Assembly (NCBI GenBank): GCA_025355325.1
Contig: JANXZX010000050.1
Span: forward strand, 1-64,000
Source: Geobacteraceae bacterium
GTDB lineage: Bacteria > Desulfobacterota > Desulfuromonadia > Geobacterales > Pseudopelobacteraceae
Reading direction: 5' to 3'
DNA length: 64,000 bases
Shown here: positions 42,877 through 52,589 of the stretch, piece after piece
How the letters are laid out: every line of letters starts with the position of its first letter
How positions within the stretch are numbered: position 1 is the first letter of the stretch
Position numbers and translations under genes: made by a program
Notes under the pieces: model-generated
The model's input: only the letters and a program-made list of their open reading frames with translations
The model's database searches: none
Told to the model about the DNA's origin: nothing

Positions 42877-43767
42877 ATGTCGAAAAAAACTGTCATAATC
42901 GCCGCAGCCGTTGTTGTCTCAATTATCGTCTTGTTTGCCGTTTCCGTTAAAATTGCTTCGGTAATCATCAACAGCGGCGATGCAAACATTACGGGTAAAG
43001 ACGGAATCGGTCTGGTTGAAGTCAAGGGCATGATTCTCGACTCCAAAGAAACGATTCGACAACTGCGCTATTTCCTTAAAAAAGATTCCGTCAAGGTCGT
43101 GGTGCTGCGGGTTGACTCTCCCGGTGGAATTGTCGCTCCGTCTCAGGAAATAAACGCCGAGGTCAGGAAATTTGCCGCCAAAAAGAAGATCATCGTTTCA
43201 ATGGGCAGCCTTGCAGCCTCCGGAGGCTATTACATTTCGGCACCGGCAACCATGATATATGCAAATCCCGGCACTATTACCGCCAGTATCGGGGTCATCC
43301 TCAAACTTTCCAACATAGAGTCATTGATGGATAAGATTGGCATTAAATCGGTTACGCTGAAAACCGGGAAATTCAAGGATTCCGGATCCCCGGTACGCCA
43401 GTTTTCCGCTGAAGATCGTGCCATGCTTCAGTCGGTGATCGACAACACCCATGAACAATTTGTCAGAGCTGTTGCAGAAGGCCGTAAGCTACCGATTGAA
43501 GAGGTACGTAAAATTGCCGATGGACGGATTCTTTCAGGTGAACAGGCCAAGCAATTCAAATTGGTTGATCGTCTGGGAACTATTCAGGATGCGATTGATG
43601 AAGCGGGTAAACTTGCGGGAATTTCCGGAGACCCCGAAGTATTGCAGGCGCCAAAGAAGAAAATTAATTATCTGGATTTGTTGGCTGAAGGAGCAGAGGA
43701 AACGTTTAGCGGTGGTCCATTAGGGCGTGCAGCAGGCGGAATGAAAATGATGTATGAAGCTGAGTAG
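42877..43767 (+). CDS. sppA: Signal peptide peptidase SppA (S49)
   Basis: VVLRVDSPGGIVAPSQEINAEV, SMGSLAASGGYYISAPATMIYANPGTITASIGV. Confidence 0.96.
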   Translation: MSKKTVIIAAAVVVSIIVLFAVSVKIASVIINSGDANITGKDGIGLVEVKGMILDSKETIRQLRYFLKKDSVKVVVLRVDSPGGIVAPSQEINAEVRKFAAKKKIIVSMGSLAASGGYYISAPATMIYANPGTITASIGVILKLSNIESLMDKIGIKSVTLKTGKFKDSGSPVRQFSAEDRAMLQSVIDNTHEQFVRAVAEGRKLPIEEVRKIADGRILSGEQAKQFKLVDRLGTIQDAIDEAGKLAGISGDPEVLQAPKKKINYLDLLAEGAEETFSGGPLGRAAGGMKMMYEAE

Positions 43768-43802
43768 GGGGCGAAAAAGTCCGCCCCCGAAAATGTCAGC
43801 CA

Positions 43803-44855
43803 CTATTTCCTTTTTTTCAACCTGCTGTGGGCATTAAGCAGAATTTTTTCCGTTGTGCCCCAGTCAATACAGGCATCCGTAATTGAAACACCATACTTCA
43901 GCTGGCTGATGTCAGCCGGTATTTTCTGGTTACCCGCTTCAAGGCTGCTTTCAATCATGACGCCCGAAATAGAGCTGTTTCCGGCCAGCATTTGATCGAC
44001 GACACACTCCAGAACTTCGGGCTGTTTCCGGTAGTCCTTGTTGGAATTTCCGTGGCTGCAGTCAACCATTATTGTTGAGAGCAGACCGTTCTTATTGAGT
44101 TGTTCTTCGGTGTAGGCAATATCAGCCGGGTAATAATTAACTTTTTTCGAGCCACCCCGTAAGACGATATGCACGTCAGGGTTGCCGCTGGTCTGAATGA
44201 TGGAAGTCCGGCCCTCTCGATTGATACCAAGAAAGCTGTGTGGATGTTGCGCTGCCTTCATCGCGTCAATAGCAATCTGCAGGTTGCCGTCTGTGCCGTT
44301 TTTGAAACCGACCGGGAACGATAGACCGCTGGACATTTCGCGATGAGTTTGTGATTCGGTGGTGCGGGCGCCGATAGCCCCCCAACTGATGAGGTCGGCA
44401 ACATATTCCGGCGTAATCGGATCAAGCATCTCGTTGGCAACCGGCACTTCGAGTGATGTCATCCGGCTCAGCAGGCCACGGGCAATGCCGAGGCCCTTGG
44501 AAATAAGATGGGTGCCGTTCATGTCGGGATCATTGATCAATCCCTTCCAGCCGACTGTCGTACGGGGTTTTTCAAAATAAACCCGCATGATCAGCAAGAG
44601 CTGATCGTCAACACGACGGGAAAGTTCAGCCAGTTTTTTGGCATATTCAACGGCTGAATCAGTGTCGTGAATTGAGCAGGGGCCGACAACAACCATCAAC
44701 CGCTTGTCCCGACGCTGAATGATTTCTTTTATCTGTTCCCTGCTTCTGCTGACAAAAGCACGGTTCTTATCCGACAACGGAAAAACCTGGCGCAGGTCGG
44801 CAGGGGCAATAATTGGAGTAATACCGGTAATTTTGAGATTATTCGTTTTGATCAC
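43803..44855 (-). CDS. 3-deoxy-7-phosphoheptulonate synthase (class I DAHP synthase)
   Basis: MVVVGPCSIHDTDSAVEYAKKL, VYFEKPRTTVGWKGLINDP, ISWGAIGARTTESQTHREMSSGLSFPVGFKNGTDG. Confidence 0.97.
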   Translation of the reverse strand: MIKTNNLKITGITPIIAPADLRQVFPLSDKNRAFVSRSREQIKEIIQRRDKRLMVVVGPCSIHDTDSAVEYAKKLAELSRRVDDQLLLIMRVYFEKPRTTVGWKGLINDPDMNGTHLISKGLGIARGLLSRMTSLEVPVANEMLDPITPEYVADLISWGAIGARTTESQTHREMSSGLSFPVGFKNGTDGNLQIAIDAMKAAQHPHSFLGINREGRTSIIQTSGNPDVHIVLRGGSKKVNYYPADIAYTEEQLNKNGLLSTIMVDCSHGNSNKDYRKQPEVLECVVDQMLAGNSSISGVMIESSLEAGNQKIPADISQLKYGVSITDACIDWGTTEKILLNAHSRLKKRK

Positions 44856-44987
44856 GTACGCATCTCCCTCACTATTTATTGATGGTGTTATAGATGGTTC
44901 CGTACCCGGTTGTCAATGCTTCTCTCTTTTATTTGTCCACTAAATCAGCAGGTTAAATATTACGAAACAATTGTTACGGGGGAATTA

Positions 44988-45530
44988 ATGAAGCGCGCTG
45001 TTTTTCTGGACCGGGATGGTACTATCAATATCGAAAAGGAGTACCTGTATCGGGTACAGGATTTCGAATTCATTCCGGGTGTGCCGGAAGCTATCAGACT
45101 GCTTAACCAGGCCGGAATAATGGTTGTAGTGGTAACAAACCAGTCCGGCGTCGCACGTGGTTATTACACGGAAGAGGATGTCGAAAATCTGCACCGCCAT
45201 ATTTCAGGAGAGTTGGGACATCACGGCGCTCACGTTGACGTCTGGCTCTACTGTCCGCACCATCCCTCCGGGCGAGGTAGTTATGCCCTCCCCTGTAACT
45301 GTCGAAAACCATTACCGGGGATGCTGCAAGAGGCCGCAGTCACCTATGACATCGACCTGGGAAATTCCGTCATGATCGGAGATAAAACAGCGGATATTGA
45401 AGCGGGAAAAGCCGCAGGGTGTCGAACCATTCTGGTTCGTACCGGATATGGAGCAGATGACGAGCACCGTGTAGGATCAGATACGGAAGTAAGTGACAAT
45501 CTGTTGACGGCAGTGAAACTCTTGGTGTAG
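44988..45530 (+). CDS. gmhB: D-glycero-beta-D-manno-heptose-1,7-bisphosphate 7-phosphatase family (HAD)
   Basis: AVFLDRDGTINIEKEYLYRVQDFEFIPGVPEAI, VVTNQSGVARGYY, CPHHPSGRG...CNCRKPLPGML. Confidence 0.93.
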   Translation: MKRAVFLDRDGTINIEKEYLYRVQDFEFIPGVPEAIRLLNQAGIMVVVVTNQSGVARGYYTEEDVENLHRHISGELGHHGAHVDVWLYCPHHPSGRGSYALPCNCRKPLPGMLQEAAVTYDIDLGNSVMIGDKTADIEAGKAAGCRTILVRTGYGADDEHRVGSDTEVSDNLLTAVKLLV

Positions 45531-45610
45531 CTTAGTAAATTTGATGTCGCTCCAGGCAATGGAGCAATTACAAGTATGAGTAAATATCAAATAAATGCGA
45601 GGTGTTCGTT

Positions 45611-46504
45611 ATGTCAAATGGAATTAAAAAGGGAATTATTCTGGCCGGGGGCGCCGGCAGTCGCCTCTTTCCCCTGACACTGGTTGCCAGCAAGCAACTG
45701 CAGCCGGTCTATGACAAGCCGATGATCTATTATCCTCTGGCGACACTGATGACTGCCGGGATACAAGACATTCTGCTTATTTCGACTCCGCATGACACCC
45801 CTCGTTTCGAGGCGCTGCTCGGCGACGGTTCTCGCTGGGGAATAAAGATTTCATACAAAATCCAGCCTGAACCAAAGGGAATTGCCCAGGCTTTCCTGGT
45901 GGGCGAAGAGTTCATAGACAACAAGTCAGTCTGTCTGATCCTGGGTGACAACATTTTCTACGGCAGGATGAATCTTGACAGGATCGTATCTGATTTTACC
46001 ACAGGAGCACGGGTGTTTGGATATCAGGTTACCGATCCTGAACGCTACGGGGTTGTTGCCTTCGATGCCGACGGCAAGGTTCTCAGCATTGAAGAAAAGC
46101 CGACCCAGCCAAAGTCTCATTATGCGGTGCCAGGTCTGTACCTGTATGACGAAAACATTGTAACTGTCGCAAAATCAATAAAACCATCGCACCGGGGTGA
46201 GTTGGAAATTACCGATGTCAACCTTGAATATCTGCGGCGCGGCGAATTGATGGTCGAGCGTCTTGGTCGCGGCATCGCGTGGCTCGATACCGGCACCCAT
46301 AAAAGCCTGCTGGAAGCCAGCAACTTTATTGAAACAATCGAATCGCGACAGGGATTAAAGATTGCCTGCCTCGAAGAAATAGCGCTCAGACGCGGCTTTA
46401 TCAGCTGCCACCAGATGGAAGAGGTTATCAACGCCACACCCAACTCTTCTTATCGGGACTATCTGCAACGGGTATTCAATGAATCCGAGTTATGCGGGAT
46501 CTGA
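45611..46504 (+). CDS. rfbA: Glucose-1-phosphate thymidylyltransferase
   Basis: [55 protein letters not shown]. Confidence 0.97.
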   Translation: MSNGIKKGIILAGGAGSRLFPLTLVASKQLQPVYDKPMIYYPLATLMTAGIQDILLISTPHDTPRFEALLGDGSRWGIKISYKIQPEPKGIAQAFLVGEEFIDNKSVCLILGDNIFYGRMNLDRIVSDFTTGARVFGYQVTDPERYGVVAFDADGKVLSIEEKPTQPKSHYAVPGLYLYDENIVTVAKSIKPSHRGELEITDVNLEYLRRGELMVERLGRGIAWLDTGTHKSLLEASNFIETIESRQGLKIACLEEIALRRGFISCHQMEEVINATPNSSYRDYLQRVFNESELCGI

Positions 46505-46528
46505 TACGAATAACACGGGATAGATTCC

Positions 46529-47350
46529 ATGGATTTTATAAAAAAATATATATATCCGCTCTTGACCGGCATCGGACTCCTGGCCGCCCTGCTGGTGTTT
46601 TCGCTGAATGTTCCCCGCAATCGCGAGGCAAATTTCATTGAGCGATCAGCTCTTGGAATATTATCGCCACTTCTCCGACCGGTTTCAGCGATCAGTGGTG
46701 CTGTGGAAGGCGTGTGGGACCGCTACATTCGACTTGTCGATACTCATAGCGAAAACGTCCGGTTACGAGAAGACATCCGCAGCCTCAATCAACGCATTAT
46801 AGAAGGAAACGAAGCGGTATTGACAAACAAACGACTTGAACGTTTGCTGGATATGAAAAAAGATGTCAAGGAACCAACCGTTGCGGCGACAATTATTGGC
46901 GAAGATGTCACCTCTTGGTTCAGGACGCTGGTAATCAATCGAGGCAGTTCGAGCGGCATTAGAGAAGGAATGCCGGTAATCTCGGCCGATGGAGTTGTCG
47001 GTCAGACAGTCAAAGTTTCCACCACGACCTCGCGCGTTCTCCTGCTGACGGATCACGCCAGCGGCATTTCAGCCACCATCCAACGTTCCCGCGCCAGGGG
47101 CGTCGTCAAGGGTAAAGGGGAGATGCTTTGTACACTTGAATTTACCACCCGTGAAGAAGACGTTAAAGTTGGCGACACCGTTATTACCTCAGGGATCGGT
47201 GGAGTTTTTGGCAAAGGACTTCCAATTGGCGAAGTCACCATGGTCAAGCGTGGGGAATACGGCATATTCCAGACCATTTCGATCCGACCGGCCGTAAATC
47301 TCCCCCATCTTGAAGAAGTACTTATTGTGCAGCGAGGTGGGTATGAGTAG
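46529..47350 (+). CDS. mreC: Rod shape-determining protein MreC
   Basis: N-terminal TM; TSWFRTLVINRGSSSGIREGMPVISADGVVGQTVKVSTTTSRVLLLTD. Confidence 0.96.
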   Translation: MDFIKKYIYPLLTGIGLLAALLVFSLNVPRNREANFIERSALGILSPLLRPVSAISGAVEGVWDRYIRLVDTHSENVRLREDIRSLNQRIIEGNEAVLTNKRLERLLDMKKDVKEPTVAATIIGEDVTSWFRTLVINRGSSSGIREGMPVISADGVVGQTVKVSTTTSRVLLLTDHASGISATIQRSRARGVVKGKGEMLCTLEFTTREEDVKVGDTVITSGIGGVFGKGLPIGEVTMVKRGEYGIFQTISIRPAVNLPHLEEVLIVQRGGYE

Positions 47351-47837
47351 ACGAGCCGCACTGCTGCTTTTTTGTCTTGTCCTGGCATCAATTGTCATTC
47401 AGGTATCTTTGCTGCCCGTCTTTGTGATGCCTCCTTTCAAACCTGACTTATTGCTGGTTATCATGGTTTTTATCGCCTTGAGGAGCTCATTTGAAACAGG
47501 TGCGCCACTGGCCTGGCTGCTGGGTCTGCTCGATGACGTCTATGGTGGTTTGTACCTTGGCCTGAATGCCGCCTCCTTTCTGATTTCATTTTTTATTATC
47601 AAAAGTGTTTCTGATCGCTTGTATGCAGACAGTGGAATTCTGTTCGTCCTGACCGTTTCCGGTGTTACGCTGGCGGGATTCACTCTCAATCTTCTCCTGA
47701 TCGTTATGTTCACCTCATCCCCCGGCATTGCATACTCAATGCTTTCCGATATTTTCCCGCGCCTTTTGGTTAACGCCTTTGTCGCATCAATTGTTTCATC
47801 TTTTCCCGGATTTGATTGTAAATTGGAAGCATCATGA
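47343..47837 (+). CDS. mreD: Rod shape-determining protein MreD
   Basis: Polytopic small protein between mreC and mrdA; GLLDDVYGGLYLGLNAASFLI. Confidence 0.92.
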   Translation: MSRRAALLLFCLVLASIVIQVSLLPVFVMPPFKPDLLLVIMVFIALRSSFETGAPLAWLLGLLDDVYGGLYLGLNAASFLISFFIIKSVSDRLYADSGILFVLTVSGVTLAGFTLNLLLIVMFTSSPGIAYSMLSDIFPRLLVNAFVASIVSSFPGFDCKLEAS

Positions 47838-49762
47838 AAGAGCGGCGCTTTGTCCGGGAACTACTGGAATCAAAACAGCGCATACTGGTGCTTTCCTTTG
47901 CTGTAGGTATCGTATTCCTGTCACTGATACTGCGATTATGGCATCTCCAGATTTTGAGTGCAGACGATTATCACGCCATGTCCGAGAACAACCGGCTTCG
48001 CTTCGTGCCGGTAGCTGCTTCCCGGGGCGCAATAATGGATCGCACCGGAACAGTACTGGTCAGTAACCGCCCCTCTTTCAGTCTTGCGGTTGTTCCACAG
48101 GAAGTTAAGGACAAGGAAGCGCTTCTCACGCTTCTGTCAACCCTGTTGGGACTTGATCGTGCGGACATGGCTGAACGCTGGGAAAAAAATAAAAAACGGG
48201 CCAAATACTACCCGATTGTACTGGCCTCCAATATCACCCGCGATCACGTCGAAATAATTGAAGAAAACAGGCTGCGACTGCCCGGCATAGAAATCGAGAT
48301 GAAACCGGTGCGGGAATACAGCAGCAACCAGCTCGCTGCTCACCTGCTCGGGTACATTGGCGAAGTCTCTGAAAAAGAACTCAACACAAAAGGGTATGAG
48401 GAATATAACCCCGGAGATTACATCGGTAAAAACGGCATTGAACGTGCTCTGGAAAATGAACTGCACGGCGGAGACGGCGGACGGCAACTGGAAGTTGATG
48501 CACGGGGCAGGGTATTGCGGACCATCTCCGAGAGCAGTCCGACAGTCGGCAACAGTGTAATGCTGACGATCGATGCGAACGTGCAGAAACAGGCCGAACG
48601 CGCCTTCGGCGAACAGGCTGGTGCGGCGGTAGTCATGGATGTCAACAATGGAGAGATAGTGGCATTCGTCAGTAACCCCGGTTTTGACCCGGCACTTTTC
48701 AGCGGAAGATTGCCGGCTGACGTCTGGCAGGAATATCTGGATGACAAGCGCCATCCGCTCGAAAACAAGGCACTCAGCGGCCAATACCCCCCCGGCTCAA
48801 CGTTTAAAATGGTTACTGCTCTCGCCGGATTGAATAATAATATTATTAATGAGTCAACTTCCATCGATTGCACCGGCAGCTACGATCTCGGGACATCTAC
48901 GTTCAAGTGCTGGAACAAAAGAGGGCACGGCTCCACAAATCTTCGTAAATCGTTGCGGGAATCATGTGACGTGTTTTATTACAAGCTTGGTGAAAAACTT
49001 GGCGTGGACAAAATTGCGGCTGCCGCACAAGCCTTCAAGCTTGGGGCGCCGCTCGGGGTTGAGCTTTTGAACGAACGGAGCGGTCTCATTCCGACGTCGG
49101 AGTGGAAGCAAAAGCGCTTTGGTAAGCGATGGTATCATGGTGAAACACTCCCGGTTGCTATTGGACAGGGCGCCGTAATCATGACACCTATCCAGCTGGC
49201 TTCCATGATAGCAACAGTTGCCAATGAAGGGACAATATACCGACCTCATCTGGTAAAACGGGTCGTCGATGCCGACGGCAAAACTCTCAGGGAAACCAAA
49301 CCTGAAATCATCGGAAATGCCCCTTTTTCCAAAGAGTCCTTCCGGCTCGTCAAGCAAGGCCTGCTGGCCGTGGTGAACGAACCGGGCGGCACCGGAGCAA
49401 TGGCCAGATTATACGACGTCAAAGTGGCAGGAAAGACCGGCACGTCACAAGTAGTCAAACTCCGCGACAGCAAACAGGGCACACCCTACCAATACCGCGA
49501 CCACGCCCTGTTTGTGGCATTTGCTCCATATGACAAACCCGAAGTTGCCGTTGCGGTGGTCGTTGAACATGGCGAACATGGTGGATCTGCGGCGGCTCCT
49601 ATTGCAGGGAGAATACTGAGGGCATATTTCGACAGTAAAAAACCTGTTCGCAAAGAGGGGTCAGGCTCGCAAAAAGATGATGAAGAGGAAGAATCTGATG
49701 AAGACGGGGGAGCAGCGGAAGTGAAAGAGCCCCAAATAAAAGGGGACGCAAAAAATGATTGA
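47834..49762 (+). CDS. mrdA: Penicillin-binding protein 2
   Basis: YPPGSTFKM (SxxK), ESCDVFYYKLGEKLG, VAGKTGTSQV (KTG). Confidence 0.97.
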   Translation: MKERRFVRELLESKQRILVLSFAVGIVFLSLILRLWHLQILSADDYHAMSENNRLRFVPVAASRGAIMDRTGTVLVSNRPSFSLAVVPQEVKDKEALLTLLSTLLGLDRADMAERWEKNKKRAKYYPIVLASNITRDHVEIIEENRLRLPGIEIEMKPVREYSSNQLAAHLLGYIGEVSEKELNTKGYEEYNPGDYIGKNGIERALENELHGGDGGRQLEVDARGRVLRTISESSPTVGNSVMLTIDANVQKQAERAFGEQAGAAVVMDVNNGEIVAFVSNPGFDPALFSGRLPADVWQEYLDDKRHPLENKALSGQYPPGSTFKMVTALAGLNNNIINESTSIDCTGSYDLGTSTFKCWNKRGHGSTNLRKSLRESCDVFYYKLGEKLGVDKIAAAAQAFKLGAPLGVELLNERSGLIPTSEWKQKRFGKRWYHGETLPVAIGQGAVIMTPIQLASMIATVANEGTIYRPHLVKRVVDADGKTLRETKPEIIGNAPFSKESFRLVKQGLLAVVNEPGGTGAMARLYDVKVAGKTGTSQVVKLRDSKQGTPYQYRDHALFVAFAPYDKPEVAVAVVVEHGEHGGSAAAPIAGRILRAYFDSKKPVRKEGSGSQKDDEEEESDEDGGAAEVKEPQIKGDAKND

Positions 49763-50855
49763 TCGCCGCCTCCTGACAAATATTGACTGGGTACTGACGG
49801 GACTGGTTCTGACAGTCTGCCTGCTCGGAATAATGAATATCTACAGTGCCACGACACCTTACAAAATTATCGGCACAGCCTACTATATCAAGCAGTTTTA
49901 CTGGTTAATGGTGGGAATGACCCTGTCACTGGTTGTATGCAGCCTCGATTATCACATCCTTGAGGATCTGTCATACTGGTTTTACGGTTTTTTGGTTTTT
50001 TTATTGATTATCGTGCTTGTCATCGGCAGACGGTCCATGGGGGCAACCCGCTGGCTGAACCTTGGATTTATTAATATTCAGCCGTCAGAGCTGATGAAGC
50101 TCGTCATCATTGTGACATTCGCCCGTTTTTTCAATAATTTTCAATCAATCGGCGGCCTGACGGTTAAAGACGTGCTTATTCCATTAAGCCTGCTTGCCCT
50201 TCCTGCCGCACTGATAATGAAGCAGCCGGATTTGGGAACAGCCACCCTTGTCATACTGATTGCGCTTTCCATGATTCTGTACGTCGGCCTGCGCTGGTCA
50301 ACCATCGTGACATTTATCTGCATTACGATACCAATGGCCTGGATCAGCTGGGCGTTTCTTCTGCGTCCATACCAGAAAAACCGTATCCTTGACTTCTTGA
50401 ACCCCGAACGTTCCAGGCTCGGGAGCGGCTATCACATCATCCAAAGTAAGATAGCCGTCGGATCAGGCGGAATAATCGGCAAAGGCTTTGTCAAAGGGAC
50501 TCAATCACAACTCCGCTTTCTTCCCGAGCAGCATACCGATTTCGCATTTTCGGTCTTTGCCGAAGAATGGGGCTTTGTCGGCTGTCTGGTTCTGATTATC
50601 ATTTATCTGTTTCTTGTGTTATGGGGGCTCAACATCGCCCGTCGCTGCAACGACCGTTTTGGCGGATTACTTGCGGTGGGAGTTACCGCCATGCTCTTCT
50701 GGCACATCGTCATAAATATGGGGATGGTGATCGGACTTTTTCCGGTTGTCGGAGTCCCGCTGCCGTTCTTCTCCTATGGCGGCACTTCCATGATCACCTC
50801 CATGGTGGGCATTGGGCTGTTGCAGAATATCAGTATGCGGCGGTTTATGTTCTGA
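49755..50855 (+). CDS. rodA: Rod shape-determining protein RodA (SEDS)
   Basis: GRRSMGATRWLNLGFINIQPSELMKLVII, FLPEQHTDFAFSVFAEEWGFVG, GVPLPFFSYGGTSM. Confidence 0.97.
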   Translation: MIDRRLLTNIDWVLTGLVLTVCLLGIMNIYSATTPYKIIGTAYYIKQFYWLMVGMTLSLVVCSLDYHILEDLSYWFYGFLVFLLIIVLVIGRRSMGATRWLNLGFINIQPSELMKLVIIVTFARFFNNFQSIGGLTVKDVLIPLSLLALPAALIMKQPDLGTATLVILIALSMILYVGLRWSTIVTFICITIPMAWISWAFLLRPYQKNRILDFLNPERSRLGSGYHIIQSKIAVGSGGIIGKGFVKGTQSQLRFLPEQHTDFAFSVFAEEWGFVGCLVLIIIYLFLVLWGLNIARRCNDRFGGLLAVGVTAMLFWHIVINMGMVIGLFPVVGVPLPFFSYGGTSMITSMVGIGLLQNISMRRFMF

Positions 50856-50873
50856 CCGGACAAAAAATCCGGC

Positions 50874-50929
50874 CATTCACCATTCACCATTCACCATTCA
50901 CCATTCACCATTCACCCTTCACCCTTCAC
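50874..50929. repeat. Tandem heptamer array, 6 x CATTCAC + 2 x CCTTCAC
   Basis: Eight consecutive 7-bp units read directly from the sequence. Confidence 0.97.
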
Positions 50930-51774
50930 CCTTTCCCCATCAATCCTCGAATCGCCGCCGGCAAATCTGATGGCAGTATCACCAACTTGGCGTTCGGAGA
51001 AGTTGCAATCTTCTGTAACGTATTTATGTAACGATCTCCCAGCAGAAATACCGCCGGCAAGTCATTGTCTTTGATAGCCTCACTGATGTCGCCGATAGCT
51101 TTGGCCGACGCCTCAGCCAGCCGAATTTGAGCCTCGGCCTCACGTTTCGCCGCTTCCAATCTCCCTTCAGCCTCGCGTATGGTGGCTTCACGTTTCCCTT
51201 CCGCTTCCAGAATGGTAGCCTGTTTGAAGCGGTCGGCACTGGCCTGCTGCTCCATCGCTTTTTGCATCGATTCGGATGGCTTGATATCCTGGATTTCTAC
51301 CGACTGGACGTATATTCCCCATGCGGCAACTTCCTTGGAAATATTTTCCTGCAGGCGGGCCTTGATATGCTCCCGTTCTGAGAGCGCACTGTTCAGGTCC
51401 ATCTGACCAATAATGGCACGCAAGGAAGTCATTACCAGATTCTGAATGGCATACTCATAGTTCTGGATTTCATAAACAGCACGGGTCGGATCAGTGACCT
51501 TTATAAATGCAATGGCGTTGGTAATGATGACGGCATTGTCTTTCGTGATAACTTCCTGTGCACCGACAGAGAGGACATCGCCCTTGGTTGAAACCCGGTA
51601 CGCGACAATGTCAATATAGGGGATTATAAAGTTGAGACCCGGCTTGAGCGTTACATGATACTTACCCAAACGCTCCACCACCCATTCCTGCCCCTGCGGA
51701 ACCGTCTTAACGCCGGCAAACAGCGTTGCTGCAACCACAACAAAAAGTACTCCGAAAATAAAAACACCCGGCAT
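50926..51774 (-). CDS. SPFH/stomatin-like membrane protease-associated protein
   Basis: TVPQGQEWVVERLGKYHVTLKPGLNFIIPYIDIVAYRVSTKGDVL...MQKAMEQQASADRFKQATILEAEGKREATIREAEGRLEAAKREAEAQ. Confidence 0.95.
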   Translation of the reverse strand: MPGVFIFGVLFVVVAATLFAGVKTVPQGQEWVVERLGKYHVTLKPGLNFIIPYIDIVAYRVSTKGDVLSVGAQEVITKDNAVIITNAIAFIKVTDPTRAVYEIQNYEYAIQNLVMTSLRAIIGQMDLNSALSEREHIKARLQENISKEVAAWGIYVQSVEIQDIKPSESMQKAMEQQASADRFKQATILEAEGKREATIREAEGRLEAAKREAEAQIRLAEASAKAIGDISEAIKDNDLPAVFLLGDRYINTLQKIATSPNAKLVILPSDLPAAIRGLMGKG

Positions 51775-51789
51775 GGTCTTTCCCTCCCT

Positions 51790-52242
51790 CTAAATTATTT
51801 CAACTTTTAAAATCTGGCCTTCAATATCGATCACCCGCACCCGGTCCCCCACATGCAGAATCTCGTTGGAATAACATCTCCACTCATCAGCCCCGAGAAC
51901 GGAAATTCGAAATTTTACGATCCCACGACCATAACTGTCATCAGTACCACGGACAATGAGACCGGACTCGCCGACAATCCCCTCCTTCGACATCCCGGCA
52001 TGCGTCCTATCACCCTTTGGCTTCAGATACCTGAACCACAGAACAGTAAAACAGATTGAAGACAACGACCAGAGCGCCACCTGTCCCGCAAGAGGAAATT
52101 TCGGCCACATCCCGCTAAGCGCGCCAACAACAAGTGCGCCAAAACCAAACCAGATGATCGTAAATGAAGGAATAATCAACTCCAACCCGATTAGACAAAA
52201 ACCGGCAATAATCCAGTACCACCATTCTATCTGCATGAGCAC
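51790..52242 (-). CDS. NfeD-family membrane protein
   Basis: N-terminal TM pair, GIVGESGLIVRGTDDSYGRGIVKFRISVLGADEWRCYSNEILHVGDRVRVIDIEGQILKVE OB-like domain; paired with SPFH gene. Confidence 0.92.
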   Translation of the reverse strand: MLMQIEWWYWIIAGFCLIGLELIIPSFTIIWFGFGALVVGALSGMWPKFPLAGQVALWSLSSICFTVLWFRYLKPKGDRTHAGMSKEGIVGESGLIVRGTDDSYGRGIVKFRISVLGADEWRCYSNEILHVGDRVRVIDIEGQILKVEII

Positions 52243-52589
52243 CCTCGCCTGTTGTGATATTTATTTACAATTATACCAGAATTTTTCACGCATGGAATTT
52301 GATACGTACTCGTAATTAACTGCAACTTTACCTTTAGAATACGAGAGAATACTTGACCTTGAAGACTCTCTACGCTAATTATATTTTTTCCCCAAAAAGT
52401 TTCAAATATCGCATGTAACATATTAATCCAGCAGAGTTTGAATCTTCTTATAAAGCTGGCATAAGATTATTTTTTCAGGATGATTATACATCACCTGATA
52501 CGGTTTATAATTTAATGCAACGTGCACTCTTTGAGTAATATGCTTTCGCAATTTCATGATCGAGAACCATACACACTGAGGAATTTTGA

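Noticed and set aside
50874-50929. Possible CRISPR-like array
   Set aside because: It is a 7-bp tandem microsatellite without spacers. No CRISPR array or cas gene was seen in the window.
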